Translations under genes and position numbers: made by a program
Notes under the pieces: generated by a model
The model's input: only the letters and a program-made list of their open reading frames with translations
Told to the model about the DNA's origin: nothing
Database searches by the model: none
DNA from: Rheum nobile
Lineage: Eukaryota > Streptophyta > Magnoliopsida > Caryophyllales > Polygonaceae
Direction of reading: 5' to 3'
DNA: 64,000 nucleotides
Assembly (NCBI GenBank): GCA_027886185.1
Contig: WOAB01000583.1
Location: 1,550,001-1,614,000 of the forward strand
In this document: in pieces, positions 1 through 11,861 of the stretch
Numbering within the stretch: the stretch's first letter is position 1
Layout: every line of letters starts with the position of its first letter

Positions 1-2
1 CA

Positions 3-236
3 AATACTCTCAAATCTCTAAAGCTCTCTGCCTTCCATGGATTCCCCAAGCAAGAAGATCATCACCGACAAATTAAGGGCAATACCAAGGGAACGGGCAC
101 TGTCGCTGCAAAGAAAGCGGTTGGTGAAGGAACGTCTAAGAGAAGCTCAATTCAGCAACTGAACACAACCATGTCATTGCTCTTGGATCATTTCTTGAGC
201 AAAGCCGATGACTCTGCTGAAGACCCTGAGATCTGA
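3..236 (+). pseudogene. C-terminal fragment of a terminal ORF in the SIRE-like element
   Basis: One frame is open from the first bases of the window to a TGA at 234-236 (77 codons). It ends in a hydrophobic then acidic tail, LLLDHFLSKADDSAEDPEI. It does not resemble the RNase H end of Copia pol, so its place just before the 3' untranslated region suggests the extra (env-position) ORF that SIRE/Maximus elements often carry. No domain is recognisable. It could instead be a chance open frame, since the upstream part cannot be seen. Confidence 0.35.
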
Positions 237-696
237 GTGCTCTCCGTTCCTTTCCCTGCCCGTCTGACCCTCTGTTCTTGTTTTTCTTATGTTTTTATGT
301 TCTTTTTGTGATTGTTCCTTATCTTCTGATCTTAGCTGTCTATGTCCCTATGCTTTGTACCTCGCATGACTTTATGAATGAATTATCTTGTTTATGAGTT
401 GCATGTGTGTCAAGTCTTTCTGTTTCTTGTGGAACTTTTGATGATGCTAAAAGGAGAAAGTATGGAAAATGTGAAACCCAAGGAAGAGTTGATGACAGAA
501 GCTAGTGCTAAGGGGAACGACAACGCTGCTTGAAGGTAATTCCTCGATGAACTTTCTGAGGGGGAACATTGTCAATATTCTGAACATAGTATTTGTGTGA
601 TTACATGTGAATTTGTCTTCCTACCTGTCTGTTTTGAACGGTGTATTTTGACTTGCACATTTTGAAGGAGTTTGTCATCACCAAAAAAAGAAAAAT
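237..696 (+). other. 3' untranslated region of the SIRE-like element
   Basis: T-rich non-coding sequence. It holds a purine run (GAGGGGGAAC, about 557-566), as in the 3' regions of the other SIRE element, and the final purine tract just before the LTR (683-695). That tract is A-rich and lacks the usual run of G. No gene is seen. Confidence 0.6.
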
Positions 697-1602
697 TGTT
701 GAAACGATAACGTTCCCTCTAGTTTTGATGATGATAAACTCAAATGCTTTTGATGGTTTTTAGTATGACTATGAGTTTCAGGAAACGATTGAGACAAAGG
801 ATCAATGGAACGATGAAAACCAGTGAAGAGTCAAAACAGAGAAGCCAAAAACAACACGCTGGAACGAAAGAAGAGAAGAGACGCGTGATGTTGAACAGAA
901 CAGAGAAAGGGAACATCGCAAGAAACGGAGGACGCGCGCGCTGAAACCCTAGAGAGCCGCCGAATATCTGTTATGGAAAACAGATTTGGAAGTTGCAACT
1001 TGGGCCTCAAGGAAGATCTCGGTGAAGAGATAATTTGGTTAGAATAAAATAGAAAAGATTGTATAGGATTATTATTATCTTATTTCCTTAAGTAAAATTA
1101 GGGTAAATCTAAGAAAATATCTAGAATATATATTAGAGAGTTGTGATCTTCATTTAAGAAAAAAGACAGACGACGAAACACAGAGATATTCAGTGAGTAG
1201 AGCATTCGGAACAAGAGAAGAGCATTTGAAAGAAGAGAAGAGTATTCGAAGGAAGAAGAAGAACACTTATAAGGGACGAGACTTTAGTGAGTTGAGTACT
1301 TGATAGGGTTTTGTTTATCTTAGGTGTTGTTAGGAACGTTACATTGAGAGGTCTAGATATCTAGGAGTAAACTAGATTGAGATAAGACTTGCTTGTTTGT
1401 AATTCCAGGATTAATAACATAAGTAGACATTCGAAATCCTACTAGGGAAACCTAGAGGTAGAGGTTTTTCTTAGTCAACTAATTGGTTGATTAAGTTTTC
1501 CTCTCTAAGGAACTGAGCTCGTTACTTCATAATTTTGTTGTTATTTTCCGCTGCCCAAGGAACGAACTTACCTTTCCTTGATCTAACACACTCGATTCTA
1601 CA
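697..1602 (+). repeat. 3' LTR of the SIRE-like element
   Basis: About 906 bp, TG...CA bounded. Its opening (TGTTGAAACG, then GTTCCCTCTAGTTTTGATGATGATAAA) and its closing block (TCCGCTGC..., AACACACTCGATTCTACA) match in pattern the LTR ends of the SIRE element at 37126. It is clearly a different subfamily, because the middle is dissimilar. Confidence 0.75.
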
Positions 1603-3347
1603 AACTCCTTGAGTTTCTTGCATTTGCTGTCCAATTCCTTCCTCTCCTCTCCCTCCAAATCCATCAACTTTGTCAAAAGTTTCAAAATCTGCTCTTTCTC
1701 CACCAATTCCTGCAATCTGTTATTCACCCTCCAACCAATTCCCCAGTCCTCCACCATTAGCTTGCTGTTGAGCGTCTGATCAATACCGAGAGGAAAAGTA
1801 AGAGCAGGAACCCCAGCAAATGCAGCCTCTAATGCGGAATTCCACCCACAATGTGTAAGGAATCCCCCAACAGAAGAATGGCTTAAGACCCTCATTTGAT
1901 CACACCAACTAACAACCTTTCCTAATTTGTCCCCAAGAATTGAAACCAAATGATCAACAGCATGATCCTGAGCTACCCACAAAAAGGGTATCCGGCTGTC
2001 TCTTAACCCGGTTGCCAGCTCATCAATTTGCGCGTCTGAGGGCGAAAGGAAGGTCCCGAATGAAACGTAGAGAACAGAGTTTTGTTTTTGTGCATCAAGC
2101 CATTTTATATAGTCTGGTGTGTCTGGTGCTGCCATTTGTGGCGCTGAGAAGCAAGGAATAGCGGGACCGACAGGGTAGATAGGGGCAGAGACGACATTTC
2201 TCAAGGCGGTGAGCGCTGGCTGTTCAAGCTCATTGACTGTTCTGAAGACGATGCATTGTGCATTCGATGCTGCATATGCAAATTTGGCGAGATTATTGAT
2301 TAGTGCTTGATTATCATTGGCTTGGAATTCGCCTGGAAGATCTGCCAACCGAATCGAAGGTATCCCGGGGATGAAATCTATGCGTTCTTCAGCTGAAGTT
2401 CCTGTTGAAATTCACATAAAAGTTCGTGACAATGTCTAAAAGGACAATTATATCTACAAGAATGGAGTTATATCAACTATAATTGAAGTATGGGATTGCT
2501 GAAATTATGATAGTTATGCTGTGATATCATGAATATCTCAGCTATGGATGTTACTATATGATTTCAACGTGAACTTAATGTAGTAAATACATTTATCTAT
2601 TTTCTAATACATGGACATAGGTTAATTATTCATTTTTAGAAATCCAATAAAGTTAATTATATATATTTTCAATGAAAGTCTAGGGTAATTAGGGTTAATT
2701 AATATGATCAAATACATGGAAAAATTATCACCGATAAAATGAGGGTACAAGATACCCAAATCAATCAAAACGGAAATCCAAATTACTAATTCGAGCCCAA
2801 AATCCGACTTTATTCAATTAATCGGTCAACAAATCCAATTGAGCAAACTTTAATTCAAGGCAGCTTGAATGAGTACCTGAAAGTTGAATGGGATAGAAGT
2901 GGCTGCCGACAATCAGCTGATGGTGGTAGAAAGCCGTGAACAGATTTGCAGACGCCGGCCAAAACGAAGCAACCGGGATTTCCCTCCTCTTTCCGAGCTC
3001 AACCGCCCAGGCCAAGAAGCTATCGGCTATAATCACATCCGGCGGCGGCTCAAGCCTGTCAAGGAGCCGCTCCACCGGCTCCTCAAAGTGCTTCTGGACG
3101 GCTTCAAACAATCCATCGACGCCAGCGGCTTTGCCCGGCTCAGAGGGGATGGTGAGGAAGCTTATGGCCGGCTCGGAGCCGAGGAGTGCGAGCCATTCTT
3201 CGGTGAGGATGAAGGACACGTGGATGTCGTGGGAAGCAGTAAGCAGCTTGCAGAAGTTGAGAAGCGGGTTGATGTGGCCTCGCCCTGGGCCTGGGATGGC
3301 CGCCACGTGGCACCGGGGTTTATTGGGGGCTTCGGAAGTAACATTTA
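1603..3347 (-). pseudogene. UGT87-like UDP-glycosyltransferase, broken at both ends by Copia insertions
   Basis: Family-1 plant glycosyltransferase, which moves a sugar from a UDP-sugar to small acceptors in the cytosol. Exon 1 (3347-2877) has the N-terminal GRGHINP loop with the catalytic His and the VIIADSFLAW block. Exon 2 (2401-1603) has the PSPG box, starting WCDQM, with HCGWNS in the middle and ending DQ. The 475-bp intron has a CAG/GTACTC donor and a TTTCAACAG acceptor and joins the exons in frame. The N-terminus (CHVAAIPGPGRGHINP) and the conserved intron position resemble the UGT87 family. The 5' LTR of Copia-A starts at 3348 and removes the start codon; the in-frame codons run back to the junction without an ATG. 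The SIRE LTR ending at 1602 removes roughly the last 20-30 codons. Both exons have no internal stop, so the disruption looks recent. The acceptor substrate cannot be told from sequence. Confidence 0.85.
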
Positions 3348-3669
3348 TATTAGATATTTTTAGACTATTTCATATTTTCTTAATTATTTAATATTTTCTA
3401 ATTTGATTTATCAATTGTTAAATTTTAGAAATTTATAGAATGATAGTTTAGAAAAAATATTATAGCAGTATGTTAGTGCTGTTAGTGGTTGTAATGAGTT
3501 CTAAATTAAGATTAAGTCAGTTTATATAATAGCCTATAAAAGGCCGTTTAATTTCTTAATGAGAATAAAGCAGTATTCAGTCTAATTTCTTTCTCTGTCT
3601 ATTCTTTCTTCCTGACAAAAGAAATCATTCTATTGACAATTGTTATCAGCAGACTGACAATTGTTATCA
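3348..3669 (+). repeat. 5' LTR of Copia-A
   Basis: About 322 bp. It starts TATTAGATATT (the 3' copy has TGTTAGATATT, so the terminal TG has decayed to TA) and ends ATTGTTATCA just before the PBS. It aligns along its length with 61752-62007, with scattered transitions. It holds the TATA box at 3535. Confidence 0.85.
3535..3541 (+). promoter_or_regulatory. TATA box of the Copia-A 5' LTR
   Basis: TATAAAA inside GCCTATAAAAGGCCG. The same motif is kept in the 3' LTR at 61939-61945, in the expected U3 position. Confidence 0.6.
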
Positions 3670-3670
3670 G

Positions 3671-3682
3671 TGGTATCAGAGC
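3671..3682 (+). other. Primer binding site of Copia-A (initiator tRNA-Met)
   Basis: TGGTATCAGAGC, one base after the LTR. This is the usual plant Copia PBS, complementary to the 3' end of initiator tRNA-Met. Confidence 0.85.
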
Positions 3683-3762
3683 AACGATCCTATTTTTTTC
3701 TCAGATCGTGAGCATAAACACATGAGAGATTCACAAAACCAAATTACATCTCTTCTCATCCA

Positions 3763-4643
3763 ATGGATGCCGAATCCAATTACGTGCAAGTCTCTATTCC
3801 ACGCTTTGATGGTCACTACGATCATTGGAGTATGTTGATGGAAAATTTTCTTCGCTCTAAGGAGAATTGGAGCGTTGTTAATGGTGGAGTGCAAGAATCG
3901 GCGGCAAGCGCAGTTCTGATAGATGCTCAGAAAACAGATCTGGAGAGTAGAAGATTGAAGGATTTCAAGGCGAAGAACTATCTCTTCCAAGCCATAGATT
4001 GTTCCATCCTGGAAACTATTCTTTGCAAAGATACTTCCAAGGATATATGGGACTCTATGAAGAAGAAGTATGAAGGCTCCAACAGAGTGAAGCGTGCACA
4101 ACTTCAAGCTTTGAGAGGCGATTTTGAGTCGCTGAGGATGAAGGATAAGGAGTCCGTCACCAGTTATTTCGGGCGAACGGTGAAGATCTGCAACCCGATG
4201 AGAAATTATGGTGAGAAGATGACTGATGTCATCATAGTAGAGAAGATTTTGCGGAGCATGACGCAGAACTTCAACTATATTGTTTGTTCGATCAAAGAAT
4301 CGAAAAACATTGATGAGCTCTCTCTTGATGAATTGCAAAGTTCTCTACTGGTGTATGAACAAAAGGTGAATAGGAGCTCTACAACAGAGGAGCACGCTTT
4401 GAAGGCATCTACCAACACCCAGTCCAACAACTTCAGAGGAAGAGGACGAGGAAAGGGCTGTGGTAGAGGAAGAGGAAATCGAGAGGATATAGGAAACAGA
4501 GATCATGATTCCACCAGGAATTTCAGGTCAAATGATGACAATTTCAGGCCCAATAATGACAGCAGTCAGGGCAAAGGCGGTAGAGGCCGAGATTTGGACA
4601 AGTCTAAAGTCGAATGTTATAGGTGTCATAAGTTTGGCCATTA
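3763..4643 (+). pseudogene. Copia-A gag, interrupted in the zinc knuckle
   Basis: The ATG at 3763 opens a Copia Gag of the UBN2 type. Early residues read PRFDGHYDHWSMLMENFLRS, followed by a block ending LRSMTQNFNYIVCSIKESK, then an RGRGRGKG-rich linker and the start of a CCHC knuckle (CYRCHKFGH). The frame is open to the Tekay-A insertion at 4644, which falls between His and the last Cys of the knuckle. The knuckle resumes at 18864 (codons for A-S-E-C), with CATTA duplicated on both sides. Apparent codons after 4643 belong to the Tekay LTR. Confidence 0.9.
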
Positions 4644-6203
4644 TGTAACACCCCCAAATATATCCTTGAAAGGTATTACCGCCAGTGACCTCAGATTCCA
4701 CATCCGAAGCCACCCAAGGCTTAACCAGTTTATACAAATCATAAAATAACATTTATAATACGAAATGTCATAGTATTGGATTAAATCAAAGTTTCGGAAT
4801 TACATCCATAATCCAAATACAACCAAAATATATTACAGCGGAAGTCTTTTTTTTAAAATAAATGACACAAAAGTCTTGATCTAGCGATCACACGCCTAGG
4901 ATCTCAACCTGATAAAACTCTTTAAAATTCCATCTGCCTTCCTCGTCGTTTCTAGCCTTCATGGAACTGTAGTTTATCTGATGTGCCGTATGAGACGGAT
5001 GACACCAGCCAACCATGCAAGGGAATATAACCGGTTGGTTAGTCTAATGAAAGACTATGCAAGGGTAAAACAGAAAGGTTCTAAGTAGTCGTATTAGGTT
5101 AGACTCATCGCTTCTCGAATAAAAGTCGATGACGATAGTCAACCACCATACTCCTACTGAAATATACGAAAAGGTATGATCAAGAGAAAACTCTGAAAGA
5201 TTGAGTCTTAAGGACACATATGAAGAGAAGACTCCAACGAATTGAGTCTTATCGGAAAGTATGACAATGTTTGGGAACATTATAATTCACACAAGCGTTT
5301 TAAAACTGACTTGACTATTTGGGTCCACGACCAACCTCACCGCACAATGCGAATTCAGATTTGGAAGGTGGACTTACTCTAATTGAAGTCCTGGACGAGT
5401 TTCCAAGTTGTACTTCTCGCCCTAAGGTTCATTAATTATGTGCATAACAACACTTATCTTATTTAATTCCAAAATGTATATTCACGTTATAAGCTTTTAT
5501 CATAATCATCTCATCCCTCAGGATATAGAGATATATAGTCGGGAATAAATCCCTAAAGGTTTGACGCCGGCTAAGCGCACCTCCCCTATATTCGGATAGG
5601 GGATAGTCATGACTAGAGAAACGGTGTTAGGGCTTGAACATCCTATCCACCGGGTTATAAAGAAACGGCTACCTCTCAAGGTAAGCAGCTCTCCTATGAA
5701 TACTCGTGCTAACTATATCTCAAGTGCGCATAAAAATCCACTGCTAACTATATTTCAAGTTCGCATAAAAATCCACAACAATACCATCACGGTAATAACA
5801 GATATAATAGCGTTGTTTCTAGCAATATATACAACCTATTATAATATTCATTTTAATCGTATCATTTTAAGAAAACTGTTCCCAATGAAACCAGTAATTC
5901 ATCCTAATTTAATTAACAATTAATCAATTGATAATTAATAGAAATATGGAATGATAAGTAAGAGCGAACTGCCACTTGCCTTAGGTTTAGACGAAGCTCA
6001 ACGAAGCTCGAGATGACGGATTTCCGGGTCCGAAACGAGGAAGAACCTGGATTATGGTTTCCTACGGAACGACCCATAACGAAACCCTAAGTTAGATTCG
6101 ACAATAAATAGTACGATTCTTAAAGAAAAATGAACGAAATCGAAGGAACAAAAGTCCCAAACGAGATCACAACGCCCAAGCCACCACCACACTCGCCCAG
6201 GCC

Positions 6204-6240
6204 CACCGCGGGTGCGGTGGCCTTGACCGCTGGTGCGGCG
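6204..6240. repeat. Pair of GC-rich near-palindromes, 21 bp apart
   Basis: CACCGCGGGTGCGGTG at 6204 and GACCGCTGGTGCGGCG at 6225, separated by 5 nt. The pair is kept in the other LTR at 18075 and 18096. Confidence 0.8.
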
Positions 6241-6496
6241 AGGCTACAGAGGCGAGACACCGACGGCGAAAACTCACTGTGGAAGACGATGGGGCTCGAC
6301 TTGGGTTGGTTTCGACTTCCAAACTCCTTATGTCACTAACCACCACCTTGAGGGCACCTCCTCCTCCTATGGCAACTCCGGCGACGACCTTGAAGAACTC
6401 CGGCGACGCTTGCAACTCCGGCGACAAAGGCAGTGAAAGAAAGAGAGATTTGAGGGAGAGAGAGAGTGGAATGGCCTCCTCCTCTTAGCCCCCTCC

Positions 6497-6503
6497 TTTT
6501 ATA
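6497..6503 (-). promoter_or_regulatory. TATA box of the Tekay-A LTR
   Basis: Reads TATAAAA on the minus strand within GGCCTATAAAAGGAGG. It is present in both LTRs (second copy 18368-18374). Tekay-B has an equivalent at 54776-54782 and 58145-58151. Confidence 0.55.
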
Positions 6504-6624
6504 GGCCATCAAGGAGCCATCAAGGAGCCAGAAGGAGTCCAGCTGGCTCCCTCTCCCACTGCCTCACCGGGGACAAGATCGGCAAGCAGCTCAGACGAGT
6601 TCGGCGGAGCAGAGAAGCCATCAT

Positions 6625-6736
6625 CACGGCGCGGGTGCGGTGGGTCTCACCGCGGGGTGCGGTGGCGACCAATTCCTGACCGCTGGGTGCGGTGGGTATG
6701 ACCGCGGGTGCGGTGGGTATGACCGCGGGTGCGGTC
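6625..6736. repeat. Array of five GC-rich near-palindromes in the Tekay-A 3' LTR
   Basis: Units start at 6625, 6648, 6678, 6700 and 6721; the type unit is GACCGCGGGTGCGGTG followed by a GGTAT spacer. The other LTR (18486-18575) has only four units and lacks one 21-bp unit, so the array has changed copy number since integration. Confidence 0.85.
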
Positions 6737-7019
6737 AAGGCAATTTTTTGTGCCTTTTGCCCATTCTTTGACCGAGAAGCCCACTTTTGACCGGGAAGAA
6801 TTACGGTATGGGTTTTAACCCCGGGTTAAATATATTTGTATCCGAACAATTATTCTAAACCCCAAAATTACGTCGAATGTATTTTATTCCACTCAAGGAA
6901 TTATTACGGAGATCAAGTATTTAACAGAAAGTCTGAACTTCTCTGAAAATAATTCGACTACAATACGAGTGTTTGGAAAACTTACCAAAATACTCTTTAC
7001 TAAAATGAGGGGTATTACA

Positions 7020-7105
7020 TCACCTCCCCCTTACAAAAAGTTTCGACCCCGAAACTTGGCCGAATAAACCAAAGAAAAGCGAGGCGTTACAACACTACCC
7101 CCTTA
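7020..7105 (-). other. Polypurine tract of Tekay-A, tandemly duplicated
   Basis: On the minus strand an AAGGGGGAGGTGA tract lies directly before the LTR (7020-7032). A second similar tract (TTAAGGGGGTAGTG, about 7091-7104) is followed by an LTR-like TGTAAC. Both are preceded (in element sense) by a copy of the phrase seen on the plus strand as TTTCGACCCCGAAACT, so the whole PPT block is duplicated. Confidence 0.65.
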
Positions 7106-7125
7106 AAAAGGTTTCGACCCCGAAA

Positions 7126-10100
7126 CTAGGCCAAAAATAGCTCGGGAAAACATCTAAGCATATCCGCCTCCGTTTCCCAGGTTTCCCAAGTAACTTCTTC
7201 AGTTCCTGACTTGGACCACAAAATCCGTACCAATGGTACCACCTTGTTCCGTAACTGCTTCTCACGGCTTTCGAGAATACGCACCGGTATCTCCTCGTAG
7301 GTACCATTTGTCTGAATCTCAATGTCGTCATAACTCAGCACATGAGACTCATCTGACACGTACTTCCTCAATAAAGATACGTGGAACACATTATGCATTA
7401 GATGTGCCGATGGCGGCAATGCCAAACGATACGCTGAAGACCCCACTCTATCAAGGATCTCAAACGGTCCCACGTAGCGAGGGTTAAGCTTCCCACGCTT
7501 ACCAAACCTAAACACACCTTTGGATGGCGATACTTTGACAAACACTTTGTCACCAACCTCAAACTCAACATTTCTGCGCTTCAGATCTGCATAAGACTTT
7601 TGTCGACTCTGAGCTGTCAACATCCTCTGTCTTATCAAAGCAATGTCCGAGGCAGTCCTTTCGACTAATTTCGGTCCGAGCAGAGCCTTGTCGGCATTCT
7701 CATCCCAACAAATTGGAGATCTGCAGCTTCGACCGTACAAAGCCTCGATGGAGCCATCTTTATGGTAACATGCCAACTGTTGTTGTACGTGAACTCAATT
7801 AGACTCAGGCTGTTCTCCCAGCTAGTTGGACAATCGAGTGTACAAGCTCTTAGCATATCTTCCAAGGTCTGGATGGTCCTCTCAGACTGTCCATCCGTCT
7901 GAGGATGAAACGCAATACTGAATCTCAACTCGGTTCCCATGGCCTTGTGTAATTCTTTCCAGAATCTTGACATGAATCGGCCATCTCGATCCGATACAAT
8001 GGTCTTTGGAGTACCATGCAAATGGACAATCTCGTATAAAAACACTTCTGATAGCTTCTGGGTTCCCCATGCTGACTTGATATCCACGAAGTGAGCACTC
8101 TTCGTGAGCCTGTCAATGATTACCCATATAGCATCCTTTTGACTTTGAGTCTTTGGCAGCCCCGTGACGAAATCCAGAGCAATGTCCTCCCATTTCCATT
8201 CTAGCACTAGAAGAGGTAGCAACTCACCACCTGGTCTACGGTGTTCTATCTTGACCTTCTGACAAGTCAAGTATTTTGCCACAAACTCTGCTACATCCCA
8301 CTTCATGTTGGGCCACCAGAATTTCTTTCTGAGGTCTTTGTACATCTTGCTAGAGCCTGGATGTACAGAATAAGCTGACGAATGGGCCTCCTTCATCACC
8401 AACTGGCGAAGACCATCAACGTCAGGCACACAGATCCGGTCCTGAAACCAGAGCGATCCATCTTCCTGAATCACGAAACCGGGAGCTTTCCCGTCCACCA
8501 CTTCACTGCTTAGCTTCACAATGGCTACATCATGAACCTGCTTCTCCCTGATTTGATCAAGTAGCGTGGCCTGAATCTCAAGCATACTCAGATATCCTCT
8601 ACGCTGATCGTACAAGACTTCAATCTCGCACAACCCTTGGTTCAACTTGGTCTGAGCAGTAAGTAGAGCCACTACAGTCTCGTGCGGCGTCTTTCGGCTC
8701 AATGCATCGGCTACTACATTAGCCTTGCCCGGATGATATAGCAATTCGATGTCGTAGTCTTTGAGTAGCTCCAACCAACGATGTTGTCTCATATTCAGCT
8801 CCTTCTGAGTGAACACGTACTTTAGACTTTTATGATCGGTGAAGACTTGGCACCTCACACCATAGAGATAGTGTCTCCAAATCTTTAGCGCAAATACTAC
8901 AGCTGCTAGTTCTAGATCATGCGTCGGATAGTTTGCTTCATAGGTTTTCAATTGTCTAGATGCGTATGCAATAACCTTGCCTCTTTGCATCAACACACAT
9001 CCCAAACCACTCTTCAAAGCATCACTATAGACCACATAACCATCATTTCCTTCCGGTAGTGCTAACACTGGTGCAGAGGTCAGACACTGCTTCAACTTCT
9101 GAAAACTGGCCTCGCATTTGTCATTCTAGACAAACTTCTTGTGGACTTTGCGGAGCAGACCAGTCATGGGTAGAGCGATCTTAGAAAATCCCTCCACGAA
9201 CCGTCTGTAATATCTAGCGAGTCCTAGAAAACTGCGCACCTCCTTCACATTCTGAGGCCGCTTCCAATTGGCTACCGCTTCAATCTTCTGGGGATAAACC
9301 ATAACCCCATTCTCATTAATCACGTGGCCTAAGAAAGCCACTTCTTTTATCCAAAAGTCACACTTAGACAACTTTGCGTACATCTGATTCTGTCTAAGGA
9401 CTGACAAAGTAATCCGAAGATGTTCTTCGTGAACCTCCTCACTCGGGGAATAGATCAAAATGTCGTCGATGAAGACCACTATGAACTTATCCAAGTATTG
9501 GTGGAAACATCGATGCATTAGATCCATGAAAACTGCTGGAGCATTTGTAAGTCCAAATGGCATGACTACGAACTCGTAGTGACCATATCTCGTCCGGAAA
9601 GCAGTCCTCGGAATATCCTTCTCACGAATTCTGAGCTGATGGTAACCAGACCTCAGATCGATTTTGGAAAAGACTTTGGCTCCCTGCAGTTGATCCAACA
9701 GATCATCAATCCTCGGCAACGGATATTTATTCTTGATGGTGACTTTATTCAACTCTCGATAGTCGATACAAAGTCGAAACGATCCATCCTTCTTCTTGAC
9801 GAACAAAACCGGAGCGCCCCAAGGTGATGCACTCGGTCTTATATATCCTTTCTCAAGAAGATCCTCGAGTTGCTTCTTCAACTCTTGCATCTCAGGAGGA
9901 GCCATCCGGTACGGTGCCTTAGAGATCGGCGCGGTACCAGGCTCGAGATCAATGGTAAATTCTACATCACGATACGGGGGTAAACCAGGAATCTCCTCCG
10001 GAAAGACATCCGGAAATTCACGAATGATCGGAATATCAGGAATTGAAGGTTCATCTTTCTTGGGCTTGTCCAGATAGCACAGGTACCCGACACATCCTTG

Positions 10101-11861
10101 TCGAAGTAGCTTGAACACAACCATCACATTGATAAGCCTGCCGTTATCAGCGTCATTCTGACCCTTAAACTTGCATACATATTGGCCCCTAGATGACACT
10201 GTCATAGTCCTTGAGCTAAAATCGATTACCGCCCCATGACGCGTCAGCCAATCCATACCGAGAATAATGTCGTATGGAGCCATGGCTATACAAATCAAAT
10301 CTGCTTCGGATTTCTTACCCTGGATGGTAATCTGAAATTCTGACAGACGCTTGGTGCCCACTAAATGTTCACCATTAGGAAGATTCACAACGAAAGGTTC
10401 ACAAACCTCGTTGCATACTAAGCCTAACTTACTGACACAACTCTCCGAAATAAAGGAATGAGTAGCACCCAAATCAAACAACATACATACAGAAGTAGAA
10501 TGAAGGTATAGAGTACCTTGAGCAATTGGAGCATTGGGTCCATCCGCCTCACGCATCTCGTAAAGGCGTTGACCTTGACTTCCAGAAGCAGTTGGGGCTT
10601 TCCCCTTGTTTTGTGCAGTCGTCTGCGCTGAAGGACTAGGAGCCTCCACTGGTCTAAACTTGGGTCGATTGTTCTGACTAACAGACCCTTGTTGTGATTC
10701 AGCCCCTTTCTGCCTTCTCTGTGGACAAAACGTCTGTACATGGCCCTCCTTTCCACAGCCATAGCATATATTCTTTTCCTTCGGACACGCATTGCTCTTG
10801 TGTCTAGGTGTACCACAATTGTAGCACTGGATCGGATTCTTGCCTTGACCCGACTGTTGTGTAGACCCTCGATGTGTCATATCCATTTTTGCTTTGCCAG
10901 ACTTGGCAAAATTAGACGGTGACGCGGGACGCTTGAATCCACTCGCCTGAGACTGGCTCTGCACTTGCCTCTGGCGATTGCGCTACTTTGTCGACTCCTC
11001 CAGAGTCACTTCTAACTTGTAAGCAGCGTCCACGTAATGCTCCAGAGTAGAGAATCCGTGACGTATCATTAGTGGCTTAATATCTGGGTTCATCCACTCG
11101 TGGAAATGCCAGATTGTTTTCTCTTCATTGGACACCTCCGGTCCAGCATACTGCAATAAGTGATTGAATTTGGTCGTCAGCTCGGTTACTTTCAAACCAT
11201 CTGTCTTCGGGTATAGAAACTCCTTATGTTTCTCCATCCTCATAGCTCGAGAGAAGAAACAATCAGTCATCTTGGCTTTAAACATCCCCCAATTCAAACC
11301 TGGGTGATCAGCCAAACCTATACCTTCCCACCACTCACTTGCCACTTCCTTCAGCTGAAGGGATGCAATGTGTACCTTCTCCGCTTCAGTGCACTCAATG
11401 TTGCGGAATAGTCGTTCCATGTGTGAGAACCAATAAGCCACCTTGACTGGCTCTCCTTTTCCATCATAGCAGTCGGGTCTCATAGAGCTAATGGCTTTTA
11501 GTGCTCGGCCATAATTTCCTCTATTCTTGACTGCATCTTCTTGCGGCGCATGGACAACTGGCTCCTCAAATCTTGGAACCGCTGGAGGAATTGACACTGC
11601 CTGTGCCTGAGGCGCATTTGGTCTTATAATGTCGGTGAATGCTTGCATAACGATTCCCCGAATAGCCTCTATTGCTGCAGCGTCAAATACCACTGGAGCG
11701 TTGACTTGAGCTTGGTCACTGCCCCCAGGATTGTTGTTGGAAACAGACTTGTGTTCCTCCACAGGGTTCGCGACATTCCTCACGTTTGGTCTGGGGTCGT
11801 TGCTTGGCCCAACACTAGTACGAATGGTGTTCCTTGTGTTCACCATCTGTTTACCGATCAA
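7126..11861 (-). pseudogene. Tekay-A gag-pol polyprotein with chromodomain, three lesions
   Basis: One long frame starts at 11861 (or MVNTRN at 11846). Gag (to about 10985) is followed by two zinc knuckles (CYNCGTPRHKSNAC and CYGCGKEGHVQTFC). Then come protease, RT with FIDD, RNase H ending VADALSRK, integrase with DRDGRF and GQSERT, and a C-terminal chromodomain (about 7330-7126, VTWETWETEADM). Lesions are a TAG at 10985-10983, a TAG at 9128-9126 (probably from TGG) and a 1-bp deletion near 7741 in a MAPYEALYGR-type motif. The protease active site reads LFDLGATHSF, with the usual Ser/Thr after Asp replaced by Leu. The integrase zinc finger has Tyr in place of one Cys (KYLTCQ). Non-functional, but only lightly decayed. 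Confidence 0.9.

Larger units (their letters stand above)
1..1602 (+). mobile_element. 3' end of a SIRE-like Copia element, cut by the window edge
   Basis: The segment runs through the end of an ORF, a 3' untranslated stretch with a GAGGGGGAA purine run near 558, a purine tract at 683-695, and then an LTR starting TGTTGAAACG at 697 and ending ACTCGATTCTACA at 1602. The complete SIRE element at 37126-45151 has the same plan: LTR start TGTTAGGAAA, LTR end TCGATCCTACA. The right edge abuts the UGT gene, so AACTC (1603-1607) should be one copy of the TSD. The other copy and the 5' part lie outside the window. Confidence 0.8.
4644..7019 (-). repeat. 3' LTR of Tekay-A
   Basis: 2376 bp, TG...CA. 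It is highly similar to 13169-13790 plus 17268-18858. It carries two groups of GC-rich palindromes (6204-6240 and 6625-6736). A TATA box lies at 6497-6503 on the minus strand (18368-18374 in the other LTR). Confidence 0.9.

Noticed and set aside
2884..3391. Plus-strand ORFs over UGT exon 1
   Set aside because: Shadows of the GC-rich minus-strand exon, which carries the recognised UGT motifs and an intron with proper ends.
3671..3682. tRNA-like words such as TGGTATCAGAGC and TGGCGCCGTTGCCGGGGA
   Set aside because: They are primer binding sites next to LTR ends; no cloverleaf can be drawn around them.
5609..5923. 104-codon ORF repeated at 17480-17794
   Set aside because: LTR sequence of Tekay-A duplicated by definition; composition is AT-rich and unlike protein.
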